Of a DNA stretch of 64,000 bases, positions 48,587-58,500 are shown piece after piece. Numbering within the stretch: the first letter of the stretch is position 1; every line of letters starts with the position of its first letter. The stretch covers positions 20,539,501 through 20,603,500 of the forward strand of contig JALDNG010000022.1 in the NCBI GenBank assembly GCA_024349245.1, given 5' to 3'. Source of the DNA: Neodontobutis hainanensis (taxonomy: Eukaryota > Chordata > Actinopteri > Gobiiformes > Odontobutidae). The notes under the pieces were generated by a model that searched no databases, was not told the origin of the DNA, and was given only the letters and a program-made list of their open reading frames with translations. Both the position numbers and the translations under genes were made by a program.

Positions 48587-48810
48587 ATGTCTGTGAAAGT
48601 CCATAGTCTGAGAGTTTTGGTGAATGAGCGCCTGACTCCGGCTGCTAAAGAGATCTTTGCGATGTTTAAATACAGTTTTCACACTACAATCACATTTATA
48701 TATTTTTTTTTATTTTATTCAGTTTATTTCAGTCATTAAAATACATATAAAACAATAAAATAAACAATAAAGACTTGTTGTGTGTGGCTTTTAATATTTA
48801 AAGTAAAGTA

Positions 48811-48864
<54 letters not shown>

Positions 48865-50078
48865 GTATATATAAAAATATATAAAAATAAAACAACAAGA
48901 CAGAAAAAACATTTATAGAGTTATAGGAACGTTTTCAGAGATGACTACTTCACTGAAACTGCAAAAGCATGATACAAACTAAAAGAGGCCAAAATTTCAG
49001 GCTCATATATTTAGAATTTGTCTAAGCAGTACCTCACAATACTATTAATACAGATTTAAATCAGTCTATTGTGATTATATGATCACTGTATTGAAATGTA
49101 AACTTCTTTACCATTAAGACACCAATAATAAGATTTAAATCTGCATGTGAGAGTAAAGCATCAGAAACCTTTCTCTCAATTTGGTCTCATCCCAAAATAG
49201 TGTGTTGTTCAGAACAAATAAAACCACAAACATATTTCAAGTCAATATTATAGAAGTGTCACTCGTCTAATCATGTAATGTCCTGGATTTACGTCAACTA
49301 CTAGCATTTTGGAAATGCAAGCCTTTGTCATTACATTTTACAATCTATGATGGAACCCCTTAAAAGGGTAGCACCATACAGCGTTATACCGCCGTCCACC
49401 AGAGGGCAGGCTCCAAAAGCAGAAACATAAGGAGAACATTACAAGTGTAACAAACCTGTTGAATAGGAGCAATGGACGAAAAGTCTAAATTAAATTAGCC
49501 CCTACATTCAGTAATGCAAGTGGGAGGGGCTTGTACCTGTCAATCACCAAATGAGGACGATGATTGGTGCTGAGGTTACTTTGTGCTTGGGCCCTCTTTT
49601 AAGCCCTCCTTTTTTTTTGGGGGTACTTTTGAAATATTCATGCCCCAAAAAAAAAAAAAAACTATGTTCTAACGAGAGCAAAAAATATTATTCATTTAGC
49701 CTTATCTTAACAATACATAATTATAGTAAATACAAAAACACAGGAGTGGCTGATTGGTACCAGCTATCCCTGCTATAGTATATCTCAAATGTTTGTTTTG
49801 TGTTTTACTGACTTTGTCAGAAAAGATGAGGTTTTCCAGAGTTTAAAATTGAAAAAAATTGAGATTCCCTCCAAAAAACGAGGACAAATCCCCTCTGAGA
49901 GTTTTCATCTACTGCTGTATCTGTGAAGAGGGAAGACGCTGATGAAGAGAAGTCATCACTGCTTCATCATATTCTAACTGCGAACAAAGAGGGAACATGT
50001 GTCGCAAAACTAGAAGACATTTTAGATCCAAACAGACAAAGTGACTCCTCTGACTCTGACAACGAGGAAGATCGATAA
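48587..50078 (+). pseudogene. Zinc-finger gene relic, copy B (both exons partly preserved)
   Basis: The exon 1 remnant at 48587-48677 encodes MSVKVHSLRVLVNERLTPAA and then loses similarity, as in copy A. The exon 2 remnant at 49911-50078 is open to a TAA: TAVSVKREDADEEKSSLLHH, then LEDILDPNRQSDSSDSDNEE. This parallels TAVSVKSEDK and EDYILDPFQQF in the gene at 52064. There is no C2H2 finger, and the exon 1 splice donor is gone. It is a decayed member of the downstream family, and being uncut it shows what unit A lost. Confidence 0.8.
48811..48860. repeat. (TA)n microsatellite, copy B
   Basis: A pure dinucleotide run, about 25 units, matching 37768-37815 in copy A. Confidence 0.95.
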
Positions 50079-50519
50079 ACACAATTTTACCCCACCGCAA
50101 GTCTAGAAACTAAAGGAATTTTGTAAAGGGCTGTCTTGAGGTCCTTAATGTTTTCTCCTACAGGAGGTAATTTTAAAAACAGATATTTTACAACGATATT
50201 CACCCAAATTATCAGACCTTTGATTGTATTTTGTGGTTTAACAGTCAATAATACATTCTACATTCTATGGTCATTGTAAAACTAATTTAGCCCATGTTTA
50301 GTCTTAGTTTGATTTATGTTGCTTTAGTTTTGGTTTAGTCCTGACCTTGACCTTAACTTAGATCTGGTTTAGTCCTAGTATAGTTGGGTTTTGTTTTGAG
50401 TATTTCACACAAAAGCACTGGAGATGAGTAGGAGCTATTGGACAAAACAAGTTCACTTTTGTTTAGGACTAAATAAAGGTCTTTGGACTGTTGAGTCATT
50501 TCCTGATGCTCCATGGTTC
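50079..50519. other. Intergenic stretch with degenerate TGGTTTAGTCC-like words
   Basis: No gene. Between about 50325 and 50385, TTGGTTTAGTCC and CTGGTTTAGTCC recur a few times, looking like a very short or decayed version of the 11-bp minisatellite at 24551. Confidence 0.5.
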
Positions 50520-50755
50520 AGTTCTATTTATTTATTTACATTTACATTTATTCATTTAGTGACGCTTTTATCCAAAGCGACTGACATTGTTCTACAGTAA
50601 TTACCAGTGTTACAGCCACTGGAGGCAAGGTGGGTTAAGTGTCTTGCCCAAGGACACAACGACAGTATGAACTGTGGGGAGAGTGGGAATCGAACCAACT
50701 ACCTTCGGGTTGAAAGACGACTGCTGTACCCACTGAGCTACTGCCGCCCTTTTAA
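50520..50755 (-). mobile_element. tRNA-derived SINE, minus orientation
   Basis: GTGGGAATCGAACCAAC is the reverse complement of a B-box, and CACTGAGCTACTGCCGCCC that of an A-box. GTGTCTTGCCCAAGGACAC is the reverse of the SINE body motif in the copy at 28385. The left end, with TTTATCCAAAGCGACT, is another motif common in fish repeats. It may represent the SINE tail or a neighbouring element. Confidence 0.8.
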
Positions 50756-51028
50756 AAGTAAAAACACAAAAATACAGTTATGGGTTTGTGGCTAAACTAG
50801 AATAAAAAACTACCCTGCAGCCTTTTTTCAGTGTTATTGTTTAAGTTTTCTTTAATTTGATAAAGTTATTGATGAGAAAGAACTAGTGGTTCCCAAGGGC
50901 CCTTCTTCAGATGCACTCTTATTTTATAAAAATATACAAAACTATCAGGATTAAAAGTTGTTAAAAAAAGGTTTATTGGTGGTGTCTCCTGTTCCACAAA
51001 ATAACCTTTATAACAGGCTCTTCCCTAC

Positions 51029-51872
51029 GGAGCCCCTCTGGTCTCACTATGTCAAAAAAAATATATATGTAACTAAGTCGTGGCCACGAGATAAGTAAAT
51101 ATGAATGAATATAAAAGGAGAATGCACAATGGAGCAGCTTTTCTCCTGAAAGCATGCACGCTAACTCTGCCACCCATCTTTATTGATATCGATAACCTTT
51201 GTTATTTAAATGGACCCTGTACTGTAGTGCAATGTAATACTTCACATTCTGTGCAATATTATCTGTTTTAATATTCAGTGTAATATAGTTTGCTGCAGTT
51301 CTGCTTCTATTTATTTACTAGTACTGTTCATCACAATCAATTCTGTTAATACAGTAATGTAAATCTTGTAGGCTGCATATCCATGGTCCTTTATAACTCT
51401 TATTTATATTTTATAGCATATATTTATACTTTTTACATGTATATAGGCTACTTGTTTATTTACCAACTTATATTATTTATATTTCTTTAAATGTCTTGAT
51501 GTGCACATCAACTGTGACACAACAATTGTCCCCTGGGTTATCGATATCAATAAAGATCAATAAAGTATTTCTGATTATGATTTTAAGATAGTCTACAGTA
51601 GTGTGCAGACTGGTTTATTAATTATTGAAGTGTTTGACATTTTGGAAAAGCATGTCTGTGAAGCCTACGATAAAACGTCAGCAGAGGGCGTTCTAGGCTT
51701 AGGTCACGGTACCTCCATCTGGCTGTATGTATGAGCCTAATGGGTGGCAGAGTTAGCGCGCATGCTTTCGGGAGAAAAGCTGCTCCATTGTGCATTCTCC
51801 TTTTATATTCATTCATATTTACTTATCTCGTGGCCACGACTTAGTTACATAGTGAGACCAGAGGGGCTCCAT
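51029..51872. mobile_element. MITE-like element with about 140-bp inverted repeats
   Basis: The left arm (about 51028-51178) begins GGAGCCCCTCTGGTCTCACT. The right arm (about 51740-51872) ends with the reverse complement, AGTGAGACCAGAGGGGCTCC. Both contain the palindrome-bearing GTCGTGGCCACGAGATAAGT, the AGGAGAATGCACAATGGAGC block and a GCTAACTCTGCCACCC-type inner end. There is no transposase, so the element is non-autonomous. Target-site duplications are not clear. Superfamily unknown. Confidence 0.75.
51180..51580 (+). mobile_element. LINE-like 3' tail between the inverted repeats
   Basis: AT-rich sequence ends GTCCCCTGGGTTATCGATATC, then AATAAAGATCAATAAAGTAT and TTCTGATTATGATT. That pattern is typical of fish L2-type or similar LINE 3' ends. 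It sits inside the MITE-like element, so it either inserted there later or is part of a composite. Confidence 0.45.
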
Positions 51873-51946
51873 ACTTCCCACAGTTCGTAAAGTCTCGATC
51901 GTTTTATTATAAAAATAAACCTAATGTAAGCACTTCTGACTCCAGT

Positions 51947-51995
51947 CCAGCAGGTGGCGGTGCTGCATTATACACAAAGAAAACAACCGGAAGTG
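51947..51995 (+). promoter_or_regulatory. Candidate promoter of the first zinc-finger gene: CTCF-like and ETS motifs
   Basis: CCAGCAGGTGGCGGTGCTGC (51947-51966) resembles a CTCF core, and CCGGAAGTG (51987-51995) is a good ETS/GABP site. Both lie 70-120 bp before the ATG at 52064. The gene at 60929 has the same pair in the same order (60773-60789 and 60816-60824), so the arrangement is likely ancestral to the family. Confidence 0.5.
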
Positions 51996-52063
51996 AGAAG
52001 CAGGAGCGTTTATGTTTTCTGTGATTAGCTCAGAGCTAAAGCTAGAGGCACGTTTGTTCTAAA

Positions 52064-53775
52064 ATGTCTGAGAAAGTCCAGAGACTGAGAGTTTTGATGA
52101 ATGAGCGCCTGACTGCGGCTGCGCAGGAGATCTTTGCGCTGTTTGAAAGAACAATAGCGGAGTATGAGGAGGAAGTGTGTCGCTGTAAAGAGGACAACAA
52201 GAGGAAACAACAGCTGCTGGACTCGCTGCTAAAGCCACAGGTGCTGTTACACAGAGCAGGTGTGTTTCTCTTAAAACCACATTTATTATTTGATATTAAA
52301 TCGTTCACAAAGTCATGCACAGCAGCAGCACGTTTCAGGGCTGATGTAAAGAGGTCAGATACAGAACTATTCAAGGCTGCTGCACCAGAGAAGGATTTAG
52401 AACAGCAGCACATTTCCAATAATATCATCAGAAAACCCTGCTAATCATCTTCATAGTTAAACCAGAGACAAGAAACAAACGTGTTCTTAAACTAAAGCTG
52501 AACACAGGATTTAAAGAAATACTCCAAGAACAGGTTTAAAATGCATTTGGAAAAACAGCTGATAGAAGAGAGCATCATTTATCAGTCACACCTGAGAGAA
52601 AAGGCTGTAATGTGACATGTATTATCACCTACTGGCCTGAAAAAACTGAAACTACCTCGACAGAATCATAAACTCAAACCTATTTATTAACTCTGTCTTG
52701 CTTTTATGTAATATTTTCTAAACAGATCGGATTATATCTTTGTTTTATCTTTGTAAAGTCTTTATTGTATATATTTTTTTTTGCTCAAATCTGTTTTCAT
52801 TTTATTTTTCTGAGAAAATAGAACGAAAAAAAGCCTAATGTTTTTAAATGAAGTACTTTGAGTTGCATTGAGTTTGATTGAGACATGACTTAATGAAACA
52901 GATTGCATTGAACAGTTACAAAATACAGAAGTTAATTCTTTGTATCCTGTCTTTTAGCCGGCGTCCAGATTCACTTTGTGAGTCAAGACGAGGCTGGGCC
53001 CAGACTGAACCAGGAGGACTCACCGACCGCTCACATTAAAGCTGAACCAGAGGAACAGAGCGTCAGACAGACACAAGAGCAGGTCCAGGAGTTCACTGCC
53101 GTCTCTGTGAAGAGCGAAGACAAGCCCTCACTGCTTCAACCACGACAGCCGGAGGAAGACAGCGAGGAAACAGAGGACTATATCCTAGACCCTTTTCAAC
53201 AGTTTTATTCAGATACCGAGTCTTTAGAGGACAATGAAGAGTGGGAGCCTTCAGCCGGACGTTCAGCTCGACAGAGGGAGACAGAAGAAGTCCACAATCT
53301 CCACATAAACCCCTCAGGAAGAAGCACAGATAAACAGAATAATATTTTTAGGTTTAATATAAGCACAACAGATAATACTTCACCAGAGAGTAGTGTCACT
53401 GTCAACAACGATCTGAGGGACGTCGGAGCTAAAACCAAGCGACACAAATGTCCCGTTTGTCAAAAGGGATTCTTGTTCAAGCACGAGTTAAAGATCCACA
53501 TGAGAGTCCACACGGGAGAGAAGCCCTACAGCTGTTCAGTCTGTAATAAGAGCTTCACGCAGAGCTGTAACCTCAGGACACACGAGAGAACGCACTCAGG
53601 AGTGAAGCCCTACAGCTGTTCAGTCTGCAGTAAACGGTTCCTCCTGAAGTCACACCTGAACACTCACATGAGGACGCACACGGGAGAGAAACCCTTCACC
53701 TGCTGCGTCTGTGACCGAGCGTTCATGCACAAAGTCTCTCTGAAAATCCACATGGAGAAGTCTCACTGGGGATGA
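52064..53775 (+). CDS. C2H2 zinc-finger protein 1 (4 fingers), two exons
   Basis: Probable nuclear sequence-specific DNA-binding protein, target unknown. Exon 1 is 52064-52259, exon 2 52958-53775; donor GCAG/GTGTGT and acceptor CTTTTAG/CCGGCGTC join in frame to 337 aa. Exon 1 encodes a helical, charged N-terminal module of about 65 residues (MSEKVQRLRVLMNERLTAAA, then FALFERTIAEYEEEVCRCKED and LLKPQVLLHRAG). It is common in acanthomorph zinc-finger genes and likely serves protein contacts. The acidic middle has HIKAEPEE, which fits a SUMO-acceptor consensus, and TAVSVKSED. Four C2H2 fingers begin near residue 230: CPVCQKGF, CSVCNKSF, CSVCSKRF, CCVCDRAF, linked by TGEKPY/F-type linkers (one is SGVKPY). 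The last finger has HMEKSH spacing, four residues between the histidines. It heads a tandem family with 55910 and 60929. Reading through the donor would instead give a 126-aa protein without fingers. Confidence 0.9.
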
Positions 53776-54146
53776 CCCTTCAGCTGCAGTCTTTAGGAAA
53801 ACAGTAAATATGAAGGTTTGGAAACATTATTTCCATCGGTCATTTCTCCAATAAAACCTGGTGTTGTTTGTGTTGGAGCCTGAATCACGAGGGGCAACTT
53901 TTAAAGATTGTGCTTTTGTCGAATGACGTGGGGCTAGTGTCCCACAGTAAAAAGGGACAAAGCATGTTTGACCTTTATTCATTTGACAGTGGGACAGTCC
54001 TCGAGCTGCTCCCCTGCAGGGCGCTCTCGGGGGGTTGTGTGGGTCACTCCCAGAGGCTGGAAGTGATGGCCTCATGAAGATTTATTTAGTCTGTTTTGTG
54101 GTTTATGTCTCCTGTAGTATTTACCTGGAGTTCTCCTAACACGGCC
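53776..54146. other. 3' flank of zinc-finger gene 1
   Basis: Likely 3' UTR; the AATAAAACC stretch at 53850 is a candidate polyadenylation signal. After it comes a moderately GC-rich stretch with no recognised product. Confidence 0.4.
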
Positions 54147-54931
54147 AAGTCCAGACTTAGACCAGGTCCAGACTCTGTAATACAGACAAGTCCAGACTTA
54201 GACCAGGTCCAGACTCTGTAATACAGACAAGTCCAGACTTAGACCAGGTCCAGACTCTGTAATACAGACAAGTCCAGACTTAGACCAGGTCCAGACTCTG
54301 TAATACAGACAAGTCCAGACTTAGACCAGGTCCAGACTCTGTAATACAGACAAGTCCAGACTTAGACCAGGTCCAGACTCTGTAATACAGACAAGTCCAG
54401 ACTTAGACCAGGTCCAGACTCTGTAATACAGACAAGTCCAGACTTAGACCAGGTCCAGACTCTGTAATACAGACAAGTCCGGACTTAGACCAGGTCCAGA
54501 CTCTGTAATACAGACAAGTCCAGACTTAGACCAGGTCCAGACTCTGTAATACAGACAAGTCCAGACTTAGACCAGGTCCAGACTCTGTAATACAGACAAG
54601 TCCAGACTTAGACCAGGTCCAGACTCTGTAATACAGACAAGTCCAGACTTAGACCAGGTCCAGACTCTGTAATACAGACAAGTCCAGACTTAGAGCAGGT
54701 CCAGACTCTGTAATACAGACAAGTCCAGACTTAGACCAGGTCCAGACTCTGTAATACAGACAAGTCCAGACTTAGACCAGGTCCAGACTCTGTAATACAG
54801 ACAAGTCCAGACTTAGACCAGGTCCAGACTCTGTAATACAGACAAGTCCAGACTTAGAGCAGGTCCAGACTCTGTAATACAGACAAGTCCAGACTTAGAC
54901 CAGGTCCAGACTCTGTAATACAGACAAGTCC
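54147..54931. repeat. 41-bp minisatellite, about 19 copies
   Basis: Nearly identical 41-bp units combine CCAGACTTAGA, CCAGGTCCAGA and a CTCTGTAATACAGACAAGT segment. Only a few point variants are seen (GTCCGGAC near 54479; GAGCAGG near 54690 and 54857). Two of the three sub-blocks are 11 bp and start CCAG, like the 11-mers elsewhere. High uniformity points to recent expansion. Confidence 0.97.
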
Positions 54932-55140
54932 TTTAAACATGTTCCTCTCATTTATAGACACTGCTTTGCTGCACAAGACACACGTCTCCCTTTTGCCTTT
55001 TTTGGTTATATCCTGAAGGTGTTCTGTGATTGGTAGATGCATCATTACCATATAAGGTCACACTGCCTTTGTATATAAGCTGTGTTGCGTTTACAATAAA
55101 GCTTTGAGGAGGAGAGAACAGAACCACAAACCAGCGTGTT
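54932..55140 (+). promoter_or_regulatory. LTR-like stretch: CCAAT, TATA and AATAAA in close order
   Basis: An inverted CCAAT box (ATTGG near 55030), a TATA box (TATATAAG, 55072-55079) and AATAAA (55095-55100) occur within 75 bp. A TATA box about 16 bp before a polyadenylation signal is characteristic of an LTR's U3-R part and unusual for a gene promoter. No integrase, protease or matching second LTR is visible. A solo LTR or LTR fragment is the best reading; chance is possible. Confidence 0.4.
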
Positions 55141-55141
55141 T

Positions 55142-55658
55142 CCTTTTGTCTCTTTGTCCCACGGACCAGTGCCTTTTGTCTCTTTGTCCCACGGACCAGT
55201 GCCTTTTGTCTCTTTGTCCCACGGACCAGTGCCTTTTGTCTCTTTGTCCCACGGACCGGTGCCTTTTGTCTCTTTGTCCCACGGACCAGTGCCTTTTGTC
55301 TCTTTGTCCCACGGACCGGTGCCTTTTGTCTCTTTGTCCCACGGACCAGTGCCTTTTGTCTCTTTGTCCCACGGACCGGTGCCTTTTGTCTCTTTGTCCC
55401 ACGGACCGGTGCCTTTTGTCTCTTTGTCCACGGACCGGTGCCTTTTGTCTCTTTGTCCCACGGACGGTGCCTTTTGTCTCTTTGTCCCACGGACCAGTGC
55501 CTTTTGTCTCTTTGTCCCACGGACCGGTGCCTTTTGTCTCTTTGTCCCACGGACCAGTGCCTTTTGTCTCTTTGTCCCACGGACCGGTGCCTTTTGTCTC
55601 TTTGTCCCACGGACCAGTGCCTTTTGTCTCTTTGTCCCACTGACCGGTGCCTTTTGTC
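55142..55658 (+). repeat. 30-bp minisatellite CCTTTTGTCTCTTTGTCCCA..., about 17 copies
   Basis: The 30-bp unit ends CGGACCAGTG or CGGACCGGTG (one A/G site). Two units near 55430 and 55465 have lost one or two bases, shifting the otherwise open frame; this explains overlapping long frames on both strands (CLLSLCPTD and GQRDKRH repeats). It sits between the LTR-like stretch and the first exon of zinc-finger gene 2. If it is transcribed it would lie in the 5' leader. Confidence 0.95.
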
Positions 55659-55909
55659 CGAAACTGTCGGGATTCTAGAGACTGACTCAGCGGAGCGAGT
55701 TACGGACAATAATCTGAATATATCAATAGTCAGCGGGATGCAGACATCTGTCCAAGCAATACTGGGTAAAAAATAAGTTTGTGGGAGCAGGCTATCGGGC
55801 CCAGCTAAAGCTAAAGGTGAAAACTCTTGGTCAAGCGGAGCTGACTTCGGCCGAATACATCCGGATAAACATCTATCGACTACCTCGAGTAAAAACCTTG
55901 TTTTAGAAG

Positions 55910-57661
55910 ATGTCTGAGAAAGTCCAGAGTCTGAGAGTTTTGATGAATGAGCGCCTGACTGCGGCTGCGCAGGAGATCTTTGCGCTGTTTGAAAGAACAA
56001 TAGCGGAGTATGAGGAGGAAGTGTGTCGCTGTAAAGAGGACAACAAGAGGAAACAACAGCTGCTGGACTCGCTGCTAAAGCCACAGGTGCTCTTACACAG
56101 AGCAGGTGTGTGTTTATTCTCATAATGAATTAGTGGTGTATTTTGAAAAGAGCAGCAGGGACTGTGTTCTTCTGGTGATGGACCTCTGACAGATCTCCAG
56201 GCTCTGAGTTTGTTCTAACATCACTCGGCTCTGATAAGAATGCTCAATGAGTTGTGTTGATGAGATAAAAATAAAATATAAAATAGCAGGGCACAGCAGG
56301 AGCAAGGAATAAAAGCGTCTGGACTCTTCAACAGCAGGAAGTTATTGAAAACCATCTTGGAACATAACCAGAGACACCAGCCATTTTTTCAAACGATTTC
56401 TCAGAATGTCATAATCTTCCTTAGTTACAAGTTTATTGTTATTCCAGTTTAACCTGATCACTAATCAGTCCTGACTGAAACACACATTACGCAGATGAAC
56501 TGTACATTTCTGCAGAGCCACATCCAACAGAAACTTTCAGCACAATTTGCTGACTATCAATGAACAGATGGATAAAGAATATCTGTTTTAACTGTATGAG
56601 CAAGAACAAAAGGGATTCATAAGTGTTTCCCTGTTTTCACTCTGCATCAACTACTAACTAATAATAATAAAGTAATAATAATATATAATATGTAGAAACT
56701 GAAGCCGTCAGCGTGATCTCCACTGTAGCACAATCTTTCTACATTTGCACATCGTCAAAATATCATACACCCCTCCTACCCTGTCACTTATTGAAAATGT
56801 GTGTTTTTTGTTTTTATATTCTCTCCTGCAGGCGTTCAGAGTCAGAGTCAAGAAGAGGTCGATCTGGAGCAGCAGGAGAACACTGAAGAGTCTCCTCAAA
56901 TTAAAGAGGAACCAGAGGAAGTGGGCATCAAAGAAGAAGAGCAGTTCAGTGCTGTCTCTCTGACAAATGAAGAGGAAACAGAGAGACTGAGAGAGACCGA
57001 GGAACAGACTGACTACTCTTTAGACAACCATGAAGAGCCTACAGCGAGATTAAAAGAGAATAAATTAACCTCAACGAACATAACGTCACCAAAGACGAGC
57101 AGCTCTTTAGTAAATAATGTCTTTCCTGGAGGTAAACCCAAACGACACGAATGCTTCCTTTGTATAAACAAATTCTCGGCTAGTTACAGTTTAAACAGAC
57201 ACATTCAGCTTCACACAGGAGAGAAACCTTTCAGCTGTTCCTTCTGTAAAAAAGGCTTTACTCAAAAGGCTAATCTGCAAACCCACCTGAGAACCCACAC
57301 AGGAGAGAAGCCCTTCAGCTGTTCACAGTGCAACGCCAGCTTTTCTTACAAGCAGCTCTTGAAGTATCACATGACCCTTCACACGGGAGAGAAGCCCTAC
57401 AGCTGTTCAGTTTGTGAGAGAGGGTTTGCGGGCAGATCTAATCTCATTAAACACCTTAAAACTCACACTGAGGACAAACCGTTCAGCTGCACGGTCTGTA
57501 AGAAGGACTTCAGAACGAAACAGGATCTTCAGCAGCACATGAGGACGCACACAGGAGAGAGACCCTACAGCTGCTCAGAGTGTGACGCCAGGTTTAAGTC
57601 ACATGGAAACTTAAATCGTCACATTGGTCTCCATTCTGAAAAATCGAACAAAGCCATGTAG
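55910..57661 (+). CDS. C2H2 zinc-finger protein 2 (6 fingers), two exons
   Basis: Exon 1 is 55910-56105, exon 2 56832-57661; the join through CTCCTGCAG/GCGTTCAG gives 341 aa. The first exon differs from that of the gene at 52064 at only about two of 196 bases. The middle is Glu-rich with IKEEPEE and IKEEEQFSAVSL, matching the SUMO-type and AVS motifs of the sister genes. Six C2H2 fingers run from residue 173 to the end: CFLCINKF, CSFCKKGF, CSQCNASF, CSVCERGF, CTVCKKDF, CSECDARF. Linkers are mostly TGEKPF/Y; one is TEDKPF. Helix contact residues differ between fingers and from the sister genes, so targets should differ. Unlike its sisters it lacks the CTCF-like/ETS pair upstream; in its place are an LTR-like stretch and a 30-bp minisatellite. 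Confidence 0.92.
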
Positions 57662-57699
57662 GAGGTTTTCTCCTGAAAGTCTGGTTCGGCGTAAAAACT

Positions 57700-58500
57700 C
57701 ATGCAGTGTTTTCAGCGTGTCTTCCGGTGGGACATGCCCGGAACACCTCCCCAGGAGGAATCCGAAACAGATGCCCGAGCCACCTCAGCTGCTCCTCTCG
57801 ATGTGGAGGAGCAGCGGCTCTACTTTGAGCTCCTCACCTTATCTCTAAGGGAACGCCCCTCCACTCTGCGGAGAAAGCTCGTTTCGGCCGCCTGTATCCG
57901 GGATCTTGTTCTTTCGGTCATGACCCAAAGCTCATGACCATAGGTGAGAGTAGGAACGTAGATCGACTGGTAAATCGAGAGCTTTGCCTTACAGCTCAGC
58001 TCCTTCTTCACCACGACAGACCGGTACATCGACCGCATCACTGCAGAAGCTGCACCGATCCGTCTGTCGATCTCACGCTCCTTCCTTCCCTCACTCGTGA
58101 ACAAGACCCCGAGAAACTTAAACTCCTCCACTTGAGGCAGGAGCTCTCCACCAACCTGAAGGGGACAAGCCACCCTTTTCACTGAGAACCATGGTCTCAG
58201 ACTCCGAGGTGCTGATCCTCATCCCAGCCAGGCCCTGTGGGGAAAGACCCGGCCACCAGGCACTCGCATACGAGCTCCAGGGTGGGGCCCCGGTTGTGCC
58301 ATACCGGGCAACGTCCTTGATCTTTTGCTCTCTATAAAGGGTTTTGAACCGCTCTTTGTCCGGCCCGTCACCTTGGACATGTTTGCTTTGGGAGACCCTA
58401 CCAGGAGCATATAGCCCCCGACAACAGAGCTCCTAGGATCATTCAGGCACTCGAACCCCTCCCCCACGATTAGGTGGTGTTCAAGGAGGGGTTCTCATGG
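57700..58500 (-). mobile_element. Truncated, internally deleted LINE, minus orientation
   Basis: On the minus strand, 58182-57820 encodes FKFLGVLFTSEGRKEREIDR, then SVVVKKELSCKAKLSIYQSI and YVPTLTYGHELWVMTERTRS, the end of the reverse transcriptase of a LINE family abundant in fish. The plus-strand text at about 58225-58490 (GGCCACCAGGCACTCGCATA and AACCCCTCCCCCACGATTAG) reads in reverse like the 5' leader of the same kind of element. Its 5' leader now abuts its RT C-terminus, so most of the coding region is missing. Frameshifts and stops make it inactive. Confidence 0.75.

Larger units (their letters stand above)
38946..49985. repeat. Tandem duplication, unit B (11.0 kb) carrying sgta copy B
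   Basis: A direct repeat of unit A. It starts at GAACCTGAGGGTG (38946) and ends at CTGCGAAC (49985), after which unique sequence AAAGAGGGAACATG continues. The left boundary, the internal junction and the right boundary share only GAAC, a 4-bp microhomology. The 2.7 kb size excess over unit A is explained by the longer VNTR (39702-43865). Confidence 0.9.

Noticed and set aside
52064..52444. A stand-alone 126-codon gene from reading through the first exon
   Set aside because: The donor GCAG/GTGTGT at 52259 and the in-frame second exon explain the first 66 codons; the remainder is intron.
54147..54931. CRISPR-like regular repeats
   Set aside because: The 41-bp units are contiguous and wholly identical, with no unique spacers, in a vertebrate genome without cas genes.
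54948..56123. 391-codon minus-strand frame
   Set aside because: It runs through the 30-bp array and antisense to the first exon of zinc-finger gene 2. The part outside the repeat has no family match.
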